Assembly: GCF_014595955.1 (NCBI RefSeq)
Contig: NZ_JABVCF010000017.1
Span: 96,434 to 136,722, forward strand
Reading direction: 5' to 3'
DNA length: 40,289 bases
Source: Pseudaminobacter soli (ex Zhang et al. 2022)
GTDB lineage: Bacteria; Pseudomonadota; Alphaproteobacteria; Rhizobiales; Rhizobiaceae
Positions 30,757 through 38,946 of this stretch are shown piece after piece. Each line of letters opens with the position of its first letter. Within the stretch, counting starts at the first letter, position 1. The notes beneath the pieces are model-generated. The model was not told the origin of the DNA. It saw only the letters and a program-made list of their open reading frames with translations, and searched no databases. The position numbers and the translations under genes were made by a program.

Positions 30757-30777
30757 TGCAAATCATTCGCATTTGCA
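30757..30777. promoter_or_regulatory. Fur-like palindrome upstream of the multicopper oxidase
   Basis: TGCAAAT-N7-ATTTGCA is a perfect 7-base inverted repeat with a CATTCGC centre, ending 11 bases before ATG 30789. Its size and base composition resemble Fur/Mur-type metalloregulator boxes of Alphaproteobacteria. An upstream in-frame ATG (30750) would place this site inside the gene, so ATG 30789 is favoured as start. Confidence 0.55.
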
Positions 30778-30788
30778 TGTGGTCGACG

Positions 30789-31916
30789 ATGACTGAGATC
30801 GTTGCTTGGGTCCGTAACAAGATCAGCCGGCGTGGTCTGCTCTGGGGAGGCTTGTCGGCTGCCGGCGGCAGCGTGATCTGCGCCGGCGGATCGCTCGCGC
30901 AATCCGGGCATTCCGGTCACGCTCCCGGATCGCCGCTCGCTTCCGCCCCACAGGACCATCGTGCGGCCCATGGCGCCATGATTACCGTGGGCGACGTCGA
31001 CGATACCCGAAACGGCTTTGAGCCCACGAACCTGCTGACGGACTGGGATACAGGGACCGTATCGCGCCTTCCGGATGGGCGCGTCCTGCGCACTTTCGAA
31101 GTGGAGGCGCTCGACAAGGAAATCGAGATCGCCCCTGGCGTGATGTTTCCGGCCTGGACCTACAATGGCAGAGTGCCGGGCCCTTCGTTCAGGGCAACCG
31201 AGGGCGACGTGCTCCGCATCGTCTTCAGGAACCTCGGCTCGCACCCGCATTCCATGCACTTCCACGGCATTCATTCAGCCCGCATGGATGGCGTGCCGGG
31301 GGCCGGAATGATCGACCCGGGCGATGAGTTCGTCTACGAATTCGACGCGCGGCCGTTTGGCTGCCACCTCTATCACTGCCATGCCTTGCCGCTCAAACGG
31401 CACATCCACAAGGGCATGTACGGGCTTTTTGTGATCGACCCCGACCCGGCTCGTCACCCGGAACATGAAGAGGTAGCCCGCTCCCGCCTGCTCGGTACGC
31501 CCGAGAACGCGCAATGGCAGGAGTTCGCCATGGTGATGAATGCCTTCGACACCAATTTCGACAACGAGAACGAAGTCTACGCCGTAAACACGGTCGCACA
31601 TGCCTACGCCAAGCGGCCGATCCGGGTGGTGCGCGACAGGCCGGTCCGCATCTATCTGGTCAATGTCGTCGAGTTCGACCCGATCAACTCCATCCACCTA
31701 CACGCAAACTTCTTCGACTATTTCGACCAGGGAACAACGCTCACCCCGACCCTGAAGACGGTCGACCTGATCATGCAGTGCCAGGGGCAGCGCGGAATCA
31801 TCGAATTCACCTACAAGGATCATGAACCGGGCCTGTACATGTTCCACGCCCACCAGTCGGAATTCACCGAACTCGGCTGGTCTGGCATGTTCGACGTCAC
31901 GGATGAAGTCGCATGA
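30789..31916 (+). CDS. Tat-exported two-domain multicopper oxidase
   Basis: A 375-residue cupredoxin oxidase. A twin-arginine signal (KISRRGLLWGGLSAAGGS, Arg 14-15) implies folded export to the periplasm. Domain 1 has the trinuclear ligands HPHSMHFHG (152-160) and a complete type 1 copper pattern in CHLYHCHALPLKRHIHKGM (Cys 197, His 205, Met 210). Domain 2 has HLH (303-305) and HAH (353-355) but lacks the cysteine of a second type 1 site. That arrangement (T1 only in domain 1) matches type C two-domain oxidases, related to Cu-NirK ancestors. Such enzymes oxidise Cu(I) or phenols in metal defence. It leads an operon with a ZIP-type transporter and a cytochrome c'-like gene; the Fur-like box precedes it. 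Confidence 0.8.
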   Translation: MTEIVAWVRNKISRRGLLWGGLSAAGGSVICAGGSLAQSGHSGHAPGSPLASAPQDHRAAHGAMITVGDVDDTRNGFEPTNLLTDWDTGTVSRLPDGRVLRTFEVEALDKEIEIAPGVMFPAWTYNGRVPGPSFRATEGDVLRIVFRNLGSHPHSMHFHGIHSARMDGVPGAGMIDPGDEFVYEFDARPFGCHLYHCHALPLKRHIHKGMYGLFVIDPDPARHPEHEEVARSRLLGTPENAQWQEFAMVMNAFDTNFDNENEVYAVNTVAHAYAKRPIRVVRDRPVRIYLVNVVEFDPINSIHLHANFFDYFDQGTTLTPTLKTVDLIMQCQGQRGIIEFTYKDHEPGLYMFHAHQSEFTELGWSGMFDVTDEVA

Positions 31917-33121
31917 ACGAGGCTACCCAAATCGCCACCGCCGACGCGACCCCGGTTACGGAAAGAAAGTCGCGCCTCGCCCTGTTGTGGTTGATCCTGC
32001 CAATTGCCGCTCTCGGCCTGGCGATTGCCTGGCTGATCACCGCCGATCCGCTGAAGAGTTTCAGCAACGGCGCTCCTCCGGTCGAGAATCTCGCCTTTGA
32101 GCGGATAATCCTTTCGTCGAATGGCATCGACGTTCTGGTGCGTGCCGGCGGCTCCCAGCCGATGAGCATCGCCCAGGTCCAGGTCGACGATGCCTACTGG
32201 CAGTTCACCCAGGAGCCTGCCGGACCGCTCGCCCGCGGCGCCACGGCATGGCTGCACTTACCCTACCCCTGGACGCTTGGAGAGGCTCACGCGATCACTA
32301 TCGTCACCAACACCGGCGTCACCTTCGGACACACGATCGCCGTGGCGGTCCCGACCCCGACGCGGGATGCGACAAGCCTCGTCCCGCAGGCGATGCTGGG
32401 GCTGTTTGTCGGGCTCGTGCCTGTCGTCATCGGCATGATGTTTTATCCCGCCCTGCGCGGCGTCGGCCGCAACGGCATGAATTTCCTCCTCGCTTTGACC
32501 GTCGGCCTGCTGGCATTCCTGGCGGTTGATGCAACGGCGGAAGCCTTCGAACTTGCCGGCAAAGCCGCGGCACTGTTTCAGGGGCAGGCAATGGTGGTGC
32601 TTGCCGCCGCCGCCTCGTTCCTGCTGCTGATGGCTGCCGGCCGGCGCGGCGGCGCGCCCACCGGGCTGTCCCTCGCCGGTTTCATTTCGCTCGGCATCGG
32701 CCTTCACAATCTTGGCGAAGGGCTGGCCATCGGCGCGGCCTTTGCCGCCGGCGCGGCTGGATTGGGAAGCTTCCTGGTCTTCGGCTTCATGCTCCACAAC
32801 ATCACCGAGGGCATCGGCATTTCCGCGCCGCTGCTGAAGAAGCAGCCCCCCATCTGGATATTCGCCGCGCTGGCGCTGCTTGCCGGCGGCCCGGCGGTGA
32901 TCGGCCTGTGGCTGGGCAGCCTTGCCTATGCGCCGCAGTGGTCAGCGCTTGCGCTGGCCGTCGGCGCCGGCGCGATCCTGCAGGTCATCGTCGAAGTCAC
33001 AGCCTATCTCATGCGATCGGATGGAAGGGGGAAGTCGGCGCTGACATCCACGGCGACGATCGCTGGACTCACCACTGGGGCTGCTTTCATGTATGTCACC
33101 GCCATGCTGGTGAAAATATGA
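31913..33121 (+). CDS. ZIP-family metal transporter with N-terminal periplasmic domain
   Basis: A 402-residue membrane protein overlapping the oxidase gene by ATGA. An N-terminal anchor (LLWLILPIAALGLAIAWLI, 23-41) is followed by ~110 residues of beta-rich extracytoplasmic domain (VENLAFERIILSSNGIDVLV; VDDAYWQFTQE). About eight membrane segments form the transport domain; its metal-binding helices are LHNLGEGLAIGAAF (His 265, Glu 269) and LHNITEGIGI (His 295, Glu 299), the ZIP signature. It moves a divalent metal such as zinc, iron or manganese into the cytoplasm. The fused periplasmic domain is not typical of the classical ZIPs and may handle metal delivered by the oxidase. Confidence 0.75.
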   Translation: MNEATQIATADATPVTERKSRLALLWLILPIAALGLAIAWLITADPLKSFSNGAPPVENLAFERIILSSNGIDVLVRAGGSQPMSIAQVQVDDAYWQFTQEPAGPLARGATAWLHLPYPWTLGEAHAITIVTNTGVTFGHTIAVAVPTPTRDATSLVPQAMLGLFVGLVPVVIGMMFYPALRGVGRNGMNFLLALTVGLLAFLAVDATAEAFELAGKAAALFQGQAMVVLAAAASFLLLMAAGRRGGAPTGLSLAGFISLGIGLHNLGEGLAIGAAFAAGAAGLGSFLVFGFMLHNITEGIGISAPLLKKQPPIWIFAALALLAGGPAVIGLWLGSLAYAPQWSALALAVGAGAILQVIVEVTAYLMRSDGRGKSALTSTATIAGLTTGAAFMYVTAMLVKI

Positions 33122-33606
33122 AGCGCGGCAGTTCGCGGCAACGGACCCGCGCGACATTGATCGCGGGGATTATGGCAATTCCGCTGGCGATATTTCTGGG
33201 AGAAGCGGCCATCGGGCATGAAGGTGCGACCGGAATAATCGCCGCGCGTATGACCGTCATGGCGGAAATGGCCAAAAGCATGAAAGCGATCGGCGAGAGT
33301 CTCGACGGGCGCCGGGAGTTCAATGCCGGCGCTGCGCTCGCCGCGGCCAGGGCACTTCACCAGAACTGTCACATCGCCAGCGAGCAGTTCCCTACAGGAA
33401 CCAGTGACCACCACAGTCGGGCATCGCCGGCCGTCTGGGAAAATAGGGACGGCTTCGACGCGGAAATGACGCGGTTCGATGCGGCGGTCAAATCTCTCAT
33501 CGTCGCCGCCGAAACTGGAGATGCCGAGAGCATGAGGGCACCGTTCCGGGAAGTCGGTCGGAGCTGCTCAAGCTGCCATGAACGATTCCGCCTGTCCGAG
33601 CGGTAG
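33118..33606 (+). CDS. Cytochrome c'-like periplasmic heme protein
   Basis: A 162-residue exported protein; ATG 33118 overlaps the transporter stop. A signal peptide core is visible (TLIAGIMAIPLAIFLGEAAI). The single heme site is CSSCHERFRL (CxxCH, 150-154) at the extreme C-terminus, with a helical N-terminal part (IAARMTVMAEMAKSMKAIGE), the layout of cytochrome c' four-helix bundles. Such proteins bind NO or serve as electron carriers; here it may pass electrons to or from the oxidase. The gene ends convergently with the MerR gene at 33777. Confidence 0.8.
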   Translation: MKRGSSRQRTRATLIAGIMAIPLAIFLGEAAIGHEGATGIIAARMTVMAEMAKSMKAIGESLDGRREFNAGAALAAARALHQNCHIASEQFPTGTSDHHSRASPAVWENRDGFDAEMTRFDAAVKSLIVAAETGDAESMRAPFREVGRSCSSCHERFRLSER

Positions 33607-33776
33607 ACTTCGTTCGGGGCGATACGGGGAAGCGTCACCTTAGGCGAACACCGCCGCCGCCGCCGCCAGAACGACCTAGCGCCCAGCCGGCCAGCATCCC
33701 GGCGTAGCTCGGCGCCATCGGCCCAACAAGTGTTCGCGCCCACCGCCGGCATCATCGTCAACGTGAAGTCTGGTCC

Positions 33777-34199
33777 TCAAACCAATCGGCCGTGTCGATG
33801 GCTGGTATCGGCCAGGGTCTCAATGACCCGGCACTCGGCGACCTTGCCATGCGAGCAGCCGTCGATCATGCGTTGCAGTTCGTCACGGAGTGCCTGGAGG
33901 CTACCAATCCGCCGTTCCACCTCGGCAAGATGAACCCTCGCCGTCGCATCCGCGGCCGCGCAGGACTGCTGCGGGTGATCCTGCAACTCGAGCAGGGTAC
34001 GGATCGCATCAATTTCGAACCCCAGCTCGCGGGCATGCCGGATGAACGCCAGACGCTTGAGATAGGCCGCGGTGTAAAGCCGCCGATTGTTGTCCCGGCG
34101 TACCGGCGCGGGCAGCAGGCCGATCTGTTCGTAATAGCGGATTGTCGGCACCTTGACGCCGCTCGCACGCGCCGCCTCGCCGATCGATACTTCGCGCAT
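33777..34199 (-). CDS. MerR-family divalent metal regulator (ZntR-like), second module
   Basis: A 140-residue protein from ATG 34199. The HTH reads VSIGEAARASGVKVPTIRYY, then EQIGLLPAPVRRDNNRRLYT. The metal-binding residues are Cys 80 (QSCAAAD), Cys 115, His 117 and Cys 123 (DGCSHGKVAECRVIE), which fits ZntR better than CueR. It differs clearly from the regulator at 29706, so the two modules probably arrived separately. It is divergent from the second P1B ATPase with a 3-base-loop palindrome in between, its likely operator. Confidence 0.85.
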   Translation of the reverse strand: MREVSIGEAARASGVKVPTIRYYEQIGLLPAPVRRDNNRRLYTAAYLKRLAFIRHARELGFEIDAIRTLLELQDHPQQSCAAADATARVHLAEVERRIGSLQALRDELQRMIDGCSHGKVAECRVIETLADTSHRHGRLV

Positions 34200-34208
34200 T
34201 TTTTGGGC

Positions 34209-34239
34209 TTGCTCCTCTAGTGGCTAGAGGATGTAGCAC
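34209..34239 (+). promoter_or_regulatory. MerR-type promoter of the second zinc ATPase
   Basis: TTGCTC (34209-34214), a 19-base spacer, then TAGCAC (34234-34239). The spacer overlaps TCCTCTAG-TGG-CTAGAGGA (34213-34231), a perfect palindrome with 8-base arms. The long spacer and dyad are the MerR hallmark; sequence differs from the ACCCTGTAG operator class of the first module. Confidence 0.75.
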
Positions 34240-34267
34240 TGGGCAAACAGCTCGGAAAGACCTCCCA

Positions 34268-36514
34268 ATGACAGAATCCATCACCACTCGCTTTCGCGTT
34301 GACGGCATGGACTGCGCGAGCTGCGCGGCCAAGGTCAGCAAGGCGGTCCAGGGCGTGAAGGGGGTCAGCGCGGCCGACGTTTCGGTGACCGCCGGCACGC
34401 TGCAGGTGACCCACGGCCAGGACACGGACCTCGATGCAATCGCGCAGCGTGTGACCAGCCTCGGATATCCCGCCCGCGCGGCCGGAACGAATGCGCAGAG
34501 CGATGCGCCAAGCCGAGACAAGCCATCAACACCGAACCACGCGCATGATCATCACGGACACGGCCAAGAGCATGATCACGACCATCGCCATGACCAGGCG
34601 GCGGGGCAGGCGGCGGCCGGGCTGCACGGCCACGACCACGGGCCCACCAGCGGCCCCTGGTGGCGCTCGCGCAAGGGCATTCTGACGATCCTGAGCGGAG
34701 TGGCCCTGGCGGCCGCATGGGCCGTCGGCCGGGCCGTTCCGTCGCTCGACGTGTATGCCTTTACCGTGGCGATGCTGGTCGGCCTGCTGCCGATCGCCTG
34801 GCGCGCCGTGGTGGCGGCCCGCTTCGGCACGCCGTTCTCGATCGAGATGCTGATGACCATAGCCGCAATCGGTGCGGTGATCATCGGTGCGGCCGAGGAA
34901 GCCGCGACCGTGGTGCTCCTCTTTCTGATCGGCGAGCTGCTGGAAGGGGTCGCCGCAGGCCGCGCCCGCGCCAGCATCCAGTCCCTGACGCAGCTGGTTC
35001 CGAAGACCGCCCGGCTCGAGGAGAACGGACAGACCCGCGAGGTCCAAGCCGACACCCTGTCGGTCGGTGCGGTCATCGTGGTGCGGCCTGGCGACCGGGT
35101 CCCGGCGGACGGCGAGATCATCGAGGGCAGCAGCGCCATCGACGAGTCTCCGGTCACTGGCGAAAGCGTGCCGGTCCGCAAGCAAACCGGCGACAGCGCG
35201 CTCGCCGGCACCATCAACGGCGACGGCGTGCTGCGCGTTCGCGTGACCGCGGCCGCGGCCGACAACACGATCGCCCGCGTGGTGAAGCTGGTCGAGGAGG
35301 CGCAGGAGAGCAAGGCGCCGACGGAGCGGTTCATCGACCGCTTCTCGCGCTGGTACACGCCCGGCGTCGTGGCGATCGGCGCGCTGGTTGCCGTGGTCCC
35401 CCCGCTGGCGTTCGGCGGCGACTGGTACGAGTGGATCTACAAGGGCCTGGCGCTGCTGTTGATCGGCTGCCCGTGCGCGCTGGTGATTTCCGTGCCGGCG
35501 GCGATCGCCGCGGCGCTGTCCGCCGGTGCCCGGCGCGGTTTGCTGATGAAGGGCGGCGCGGTTCTCGAGCGACTCGGCCAGATCACCGCCGTGGCGCTGG
35601 ACAAGACCGGGACGCTCACCGCCGGCAAGCCCCAGGTCACCGACATCATTCCGTTCGGACGCAACGAGCAGGAGATCCTGCAGCTCGCCGCCGCCCTCGA
35701 GGCGGGGTCGAGCCACCCGCTGGCCCTAGCCATTCTCGGCAAAGCCCAGCAAGCCAGGGTCGCGGCACCGGCCTCCTCGCAGGCGAAGGCGATCGGCGGC
35801 AAGGGCGTGGTCGCGACCATTGACGGCGCCGAGGTGTTTCTGGGTTCGCCGGCGGCGGCAGAGGAGCGTGCTCCGCTCAGCCCCGAGCAACAGGCCGAGA
35901 TACGTTCCCTTAACGACGCCGGCAAGACCGTCTCGGTGCTGGTGGTCGGCAATGAACCCGCAGGCGCAATCGCCATGCGCGACGAGCCGCGGCCCGACGC
36001 TGCCCAAGGACTGAAAGCGCTCTCAGACGCGGGTATGCAAACCGTGATGCTCACCGGCGACAACGCCCGCACGGCCAAGGCGGTTGGTCAGCAGCTAGGG
36101 ATCAAGGTCAGAGCCGAGCTCCTTCCCGAGGACAAGCAGCGTATCGTCGGCGAGCTGCAGAAATCCGGCCTCGTGGTGGCCAAAGTCGGCGACGGCATCA
36201 ACGACGCGCCCGCGCTTGCTGCGGCTGACATCGGCATCGCCATGGGCGGCGGCACCGACGTCGCGCTGGAGACCGCCGATGCAGCGGTCCTGCACGGCCG
36301 CGTTTCCGACATTGCCGGCATGGTGCAGCTGTCGAGAGCGACGATGGCCAACATCCGCCAGAACATCACCATCGCGCTGGGGCTGAAGGCCGTGTTCCTG
36401 GTCACCACCCTGATCGGCATCACCGGGCTGTGGCCGGCGATCCTGGCCGATACCGGCGCGACGGTGCTGGTGACGGCCAATGCCCTGCGCCTGCTCGGCT
36501 GGCGTGCGGCATGA
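34268..36514 (+). CDS. zntA: P1B-type Zn/Cd/Pb-exporting ATPase with His-rich linker, second copy
   Basis: A 748-residue ATPase from ATG 34268. VDGMDCASCAAKV (Cys 16, Cys 19) begins a metal-binding domain, followed by a His-rich linker of about 50 residues (HAHDHHGHGQEHDHDHRHD) that could bind additional zinc. CPC is at 401-403 and the phosphorylated Asp is 445 in DKTGTLT. GDGINDAPALAAA and the P1B-2 marker Lys (LGLKAVFLVT) and Asp (LADTGATVLV) are also present. It exports Zn, Cd or Pb. It is divergent from a ZntR-like regulator with a 19-base-spacer promoter. The first copy in the window lacks the His-rich linker. Confidence 0.9.
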   Translation: MTESITTRFRVDGMDCASCAAKVSKAVQGVKGVSAADVSVTAGTLQVTHGQDTDLDAIAQRVTSLGYPARAAGTNAQSDAPSRDKPSTPNHAHDHHGHGQEHDHDHRHDQAAGQAAAGLHGHDHGPTSGPWWRSRKGILTILSGVALAAAWAVGRAVPSLDVYAFTVAMLVGLLPIAWRAVVAARFGTPFSIEMLMTIAAIGAVIIGAAEEAATVVLLFLIGELLEGVAAGRARASIQSLTQLVPKTARLEENGQTREVQADTLSVGAVIVVRPGDRVPADGEIIEGSSAIDESPVTGESVPVRKQTGDSALAGTINGDGVLRVRVTAAAADNTIARVVKLVEEAQESKAPTERFIDRFSRWYTPGVVAIGALVAVVPPLAFGGDWYEWIYKGLALLLIGCPCALVISVPAAIAAALSAGARRGLLMKGGAVLERLGQITAVALDKTGTLTAGKPQVTDIIPFGRNEQEILQLAAALEAGSSHPLALAILGKAQQARVAAPASSQAKAIGGKGVVATIDGAEVFLGSPAAAEERAPLSPEQQAEIRSLNDAGKTVSVLVVGNEPAGAIAMRDEPRPDAAQGLKALSDAGMQTVMLTGDNARTAKAVGQQLGIKVRAELLPEDKQRIVGELQKSGLVVAKVGDGINDAPALAAADIGIAMGGGTDVALETADAAVLHGRVSDIAGMVQLSRATMANIRQNITIALGLKAVFLVTTLIGITGLWPAILADTGATVLVTANALRLLGWRAA

Positions 36515-36554
36515 GGCCGGACACGCTGGTCATCGCTACAACGTAACCAGCTTA

Positions 36555-36892
36555 TCAGCCGCGTGGCGCGAACAAGATCACCCCTGCGGCCCGCACGGCA
36601 AGCGCGCCGCCCGCGAAGTCCCATAGGTCCGGCCGATGCCCTCCGCCAGCACAACCAAGTCCATGAGGCCGCGATGTAGATGCCGCCGCCATAGGCTGCC
36701 TAGGCCCTACCGGCGGAGTCGCCAGGGACGAGGGTCAGCAAAGACGCGAACAGCATCAGCGACAGGATGGCCGGCGCGAGCCCGAGCACCGACTTGCCCT
36801 GGCGCAACCCGACCCAGAAGGCCAAAGCCGCGGGCAATTTCGGCGAGGGCCGCGCCGATAAAGATCCGCGCGCTGGTAAAGACGACAGGCAT
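36555..36892 (-). pseudogene. Frameshifted YnfA-family (UPF0060) membrane protein
   Basis: On the minus strand from ATG 36892: MPVVFTSARIFIGAALAEIA, then after a frameshift FWVGLRQGKSVLGLAPAILS, LMLFASLLTLVPGDSAGRA, then YGGGIYIAASWTWLWLAEGI and a final GVILFA-like end near 36557. This order matches YnfA (helical bundle of four short segments, GKS(P/V)LWLxPAxLSLxLFAYLLTL, GG(I/V)YI). At least two frameshifts and an internal TAG kill the frame. No intact copy is seen nearby. Confidence 0.7.
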
Positions 36893-37121
36893 GAGATTGC
36901 GTTTTTCGGGTTGTCAAGTCCGTCGGGAACCCTGCCGTCGATCGTTGCTGCATTGTGGCCGCTGCTGCCATTGATGAACTTCACCGTATCGCCCGGTGCT
37001 GGACGAAATCGGGCTCGTAGACCATCGCACCGGACGCGTTGCGGTTCAGCATCTTGACCTGATGCGTCTCGGCATCGGCCGCGGGCGCTGCGGCCAGAAG
37101 CAGCGCAGGCGCATTGCGCAT
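36893..37121 (-). pseudogene. Truncated, frameshifted pseudoazurin (blue copper protein)
   Basis: On the minus strand from ATG 37121: MRNAPALLLAAAPAADAETH, then QVKMLNRNASGAMVYEPDFV; after a frameshift near 37001 PGDTVKFINGSSGHNAATID, then GRVPDG. This matches the pseudoazurin N-terminal half (H/E-x-KMLN-x-G-x-x-G-x-MVFEP; PGDT(V/I)KF-x-P-x-D-KGHN-x-E). The C-terminal copper-binding segment is absent because the YnfA relic begins directly after it. Pseudoazurins donate electrons to copper nitrite reductases and oxidases, which fits the copper-rich surroundings. Confidence 0.65.
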
Positions 37122-37132
37122 CGCCTTTGCTT

Positions 37133-37897
37133 TCACGAAGCGGGATGGAACCGGAAGATCCTCGCGCCGTCTCCGGGATCGGTGATGATGCTGACGCGGA
37201 CGCCGAACACCGAACTGACACGCTCGAGCGTCAAGACATCGTCCGGCGCGCCCAGCGCCACGAGCCGTCCGCCCGACATCACCCCGACCCGATCGCAGGA
37301 AAGCGCCTGATTGAGGTCGTGGAGGGCGACCACGGACGTGACCGGCAAGCTGGCGACAAGGTTCAGGATCGAGAGCTGATGCTGGACGTCGAGATGGTTC
37401 GTCGGCTCGTCGAGGAGGAGGATCTGCGGGCGCTGCGCGAGCGCGCGCGCCAAATGCACACGCTGACGCTCGCCGCCGGATAACGTGGTCCAGGAGCGCC
37501 GCTCAAACCCGGACATGTCGGCATCGGCGAGCGCCTGCGCCACGATCCGATCGTCCTCGGCGGACCAGGGCTGCAGCGGCGTCAGCCACGGCGTTCGGCC
37601 GAGTTGTACAGCGTCCTTCACGGTGATCGCCTCGGTCGTTTCGGAATGCTGCTCAAGGAAGGCAATCAGTCGCGCCGCCGCGCGTCGCGGCATCGCTTCC
37701 AAGGCTTGGCCCTTGACAAGCACGCTGCCCGAGGTCGGCTGCCGAATGCCGGCCAACAGCTTCATCAAGGTGGACTTGCCGGAGCCGTTCGGGCCGACAA
37801 GGCCCAGTGTCTCGCCCTCGTTCACGACGAGGTCGACGCCCGTGACGATCGGCTTGCCGCGTGCCGACCAGCCGAGATTGCGTGCCTCCATGATCAT
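37133..37897 (-). CDS. btuD: Cobalamin ABC transporter ATP-binding protein, BtuD/FecE type
   Basis: A 254-residue ABC ATPase. Walker A is GPNGSGKST (35-43), the signature is LSGGERQRV (139-147), Walker B is ILLLDEPTNHLD (159-170) and the H-loop is in VVALHDLNQALSCD. It starts at ATG 37897, overlapping the permease stop (ATGA); ATG 37891 is an alternative. Its family energises import of vitamin B12, heme or ferric siderophores; the cobalamin riboswitch upstream points to B12. It ends next to relics of pseudoazurin and YnfA. Confidence 0.9.
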   Translation of the reverse strand: MIMEARNLGWSARGKPIVTGVDLVVNEGETLGLVGPNGSGKSTLMKLLAGIRQPTSGSVLVKGQALEAMPRRAAARLIAFLEQHSETTEAITVKDAVQLGRTPWLTPLQPWSAEDDRIVAQALADADMSGFERRSWTTLSGGERQRVHLARALAQRPQILLLDEPTNHLDVQHQLSILNLVASLPVTSVVALHDLNQALSCDRVGVMSGGRLVALGAPDDVLTLERVSSVFGVRVSIITDPGDGARIFRFHPAS

Positions 37898-38946
37898 GCG
37901 GCGCGACGCCCGCGGACAAGGATCAGCGCGAAGGCCGGCGCGCCGACAAGCGCGGTGATGACGCCGATCGGCAGCACCTGTCCCGGTATGATGGTGCGCG
38001 ACAGCACGTCGGCCGCGATCAGGAAGGCGGCGCCGATGAGTGCCGCCGCCGGCCCGAGCCTGCCGTGGCGCACGCCGACCAGGAACCGTGCCGCATGCGG
38101 GATGACCAGTCCGACAAATCCGATCGACCCGACGATGCTGACCATGACGGCCGTCACCAGTGCGGTGAGGCCGATCAGCACGATCTGCACCCGGCGCACC
38201 GGTACACCCAGCGATGATGCCGACTCCGCGCCGAAGGCGAAGGCGTCGAGCGCCCGGGCATACCAGATGCAGGCAGACAATCCGACAAGCGCGACGGGGA
38301 CCGCCAGCCAGACGTCCGGCCAGCGCGCACCGCTGAGGTTTCCGAGCAGCCAGAACATGATGCCGCGCGCCTGTTCGGCATTGGCCGACTTGGTGATGAT
38401 GAAGGAGGTGAGAGCGTTGAAGAGCTGCGAACCGGCGATGCCCGCAAGTACGATCTGGCCGGTGCCGTGCAGCGTTGCGCCGCCGCCTGCGGCTCGCGCC
38501 AGCATCGCCACGATCAGGAACGCGGCGACCGCGCCGGCGAAGGCACCGAGCGACATCGAGATCGCACCGGCGCCAAGCCCGGCGACGGTCACCGCCACTG
38601 CGCCCGTCGAGGCGCCCGCGGAGATGCCGAGGAGATAAGGATCGGCAAGGGCGTTGCGCAGCAGCGATTGCAGAACCATGCCGGAGATCGCCAGGCCCGC
38701 TCCGCAGCAGGCGGCGACGATCGCGCGCGGCAGGCGGTAGTTCCAGATGATCCCCATGTCGATCGGGTCGATGGCGTAGGTCGAACCGAGGATCTTGTTG
38801 GACAGGGTCTGCAGCACCGTGGCGACCGGGATCGGCGTCTCGCCGATGCAGGTGCCGGCGAGCACCGCGACCGCCAGCGCCATGAATCCGAGCGTCCCCC
38901 GGCCGAGCCGGGAGACGTGGATGGCTTGCGAAGACGTGCCGCTCAC
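37894..38946 (-). CDS. btuC: Cobalamin ABC transporter permease, BtuC/FecCD type
   Basis: A 350-residue permease with about ten hydrophobic segments. IIWNYRLPRAIVAACCGAGL and the following SGMVLQSLLRNALADPYLLG (residues about 67-106) and GISAGASTGAVAV are the conserved FecCD block; IGFVGLVIPHAARFLVGVRH contains the EAA-like coupling motif facing BtuD. Start ATG 38946 overlaps the binding-protein stop. It forms the transmembrane channel of a type II importer for corrinoids or siderophores; the riboswitch supports corrinoids. Confidence 0.9.
   Translation of the reverse strand: MSGTSSQAIHVSRLGRGTLGFMALAVAVLAGTCIGETPIPVATVLQTLSNKILGSTYAIDPIDMGIIWNYRLPRAIVAACCGAGLAISGMVLQSLLRNALADPYLLGISAGASTGAVAVTVAGLGAGAISMSLGAFAGAVAAFLIVAMLARAAGGGATLHGTGQIVLAGIAGSQLFNALTSFIITKSANAEQARGIMFWLLGNLSGARWPDVWLAVPVALVGLSACIWYARALDAFAFGAESASSLGVPVRRVQIVLIGLTALVTAVMVSIVGSIGFVGLVIPHAARFLVGVRHGRLGPAAALIGAAFLIAADVLSRTIIPGQVLPIGVITALVGAPAFALILVRGRRAA

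Noticed and set aside
33649-33667. GCC trinucleotide run near 33650
   Set aside because: A short simple repeat in a non-coding gap between convergent genes, without evidence of function.
34526-35716. Minus-strand frame of 396 codons opposite the second zinc ATPase
   Set aside because: Antisense shadow; the sense frame carries all P-type ATPase motifs.
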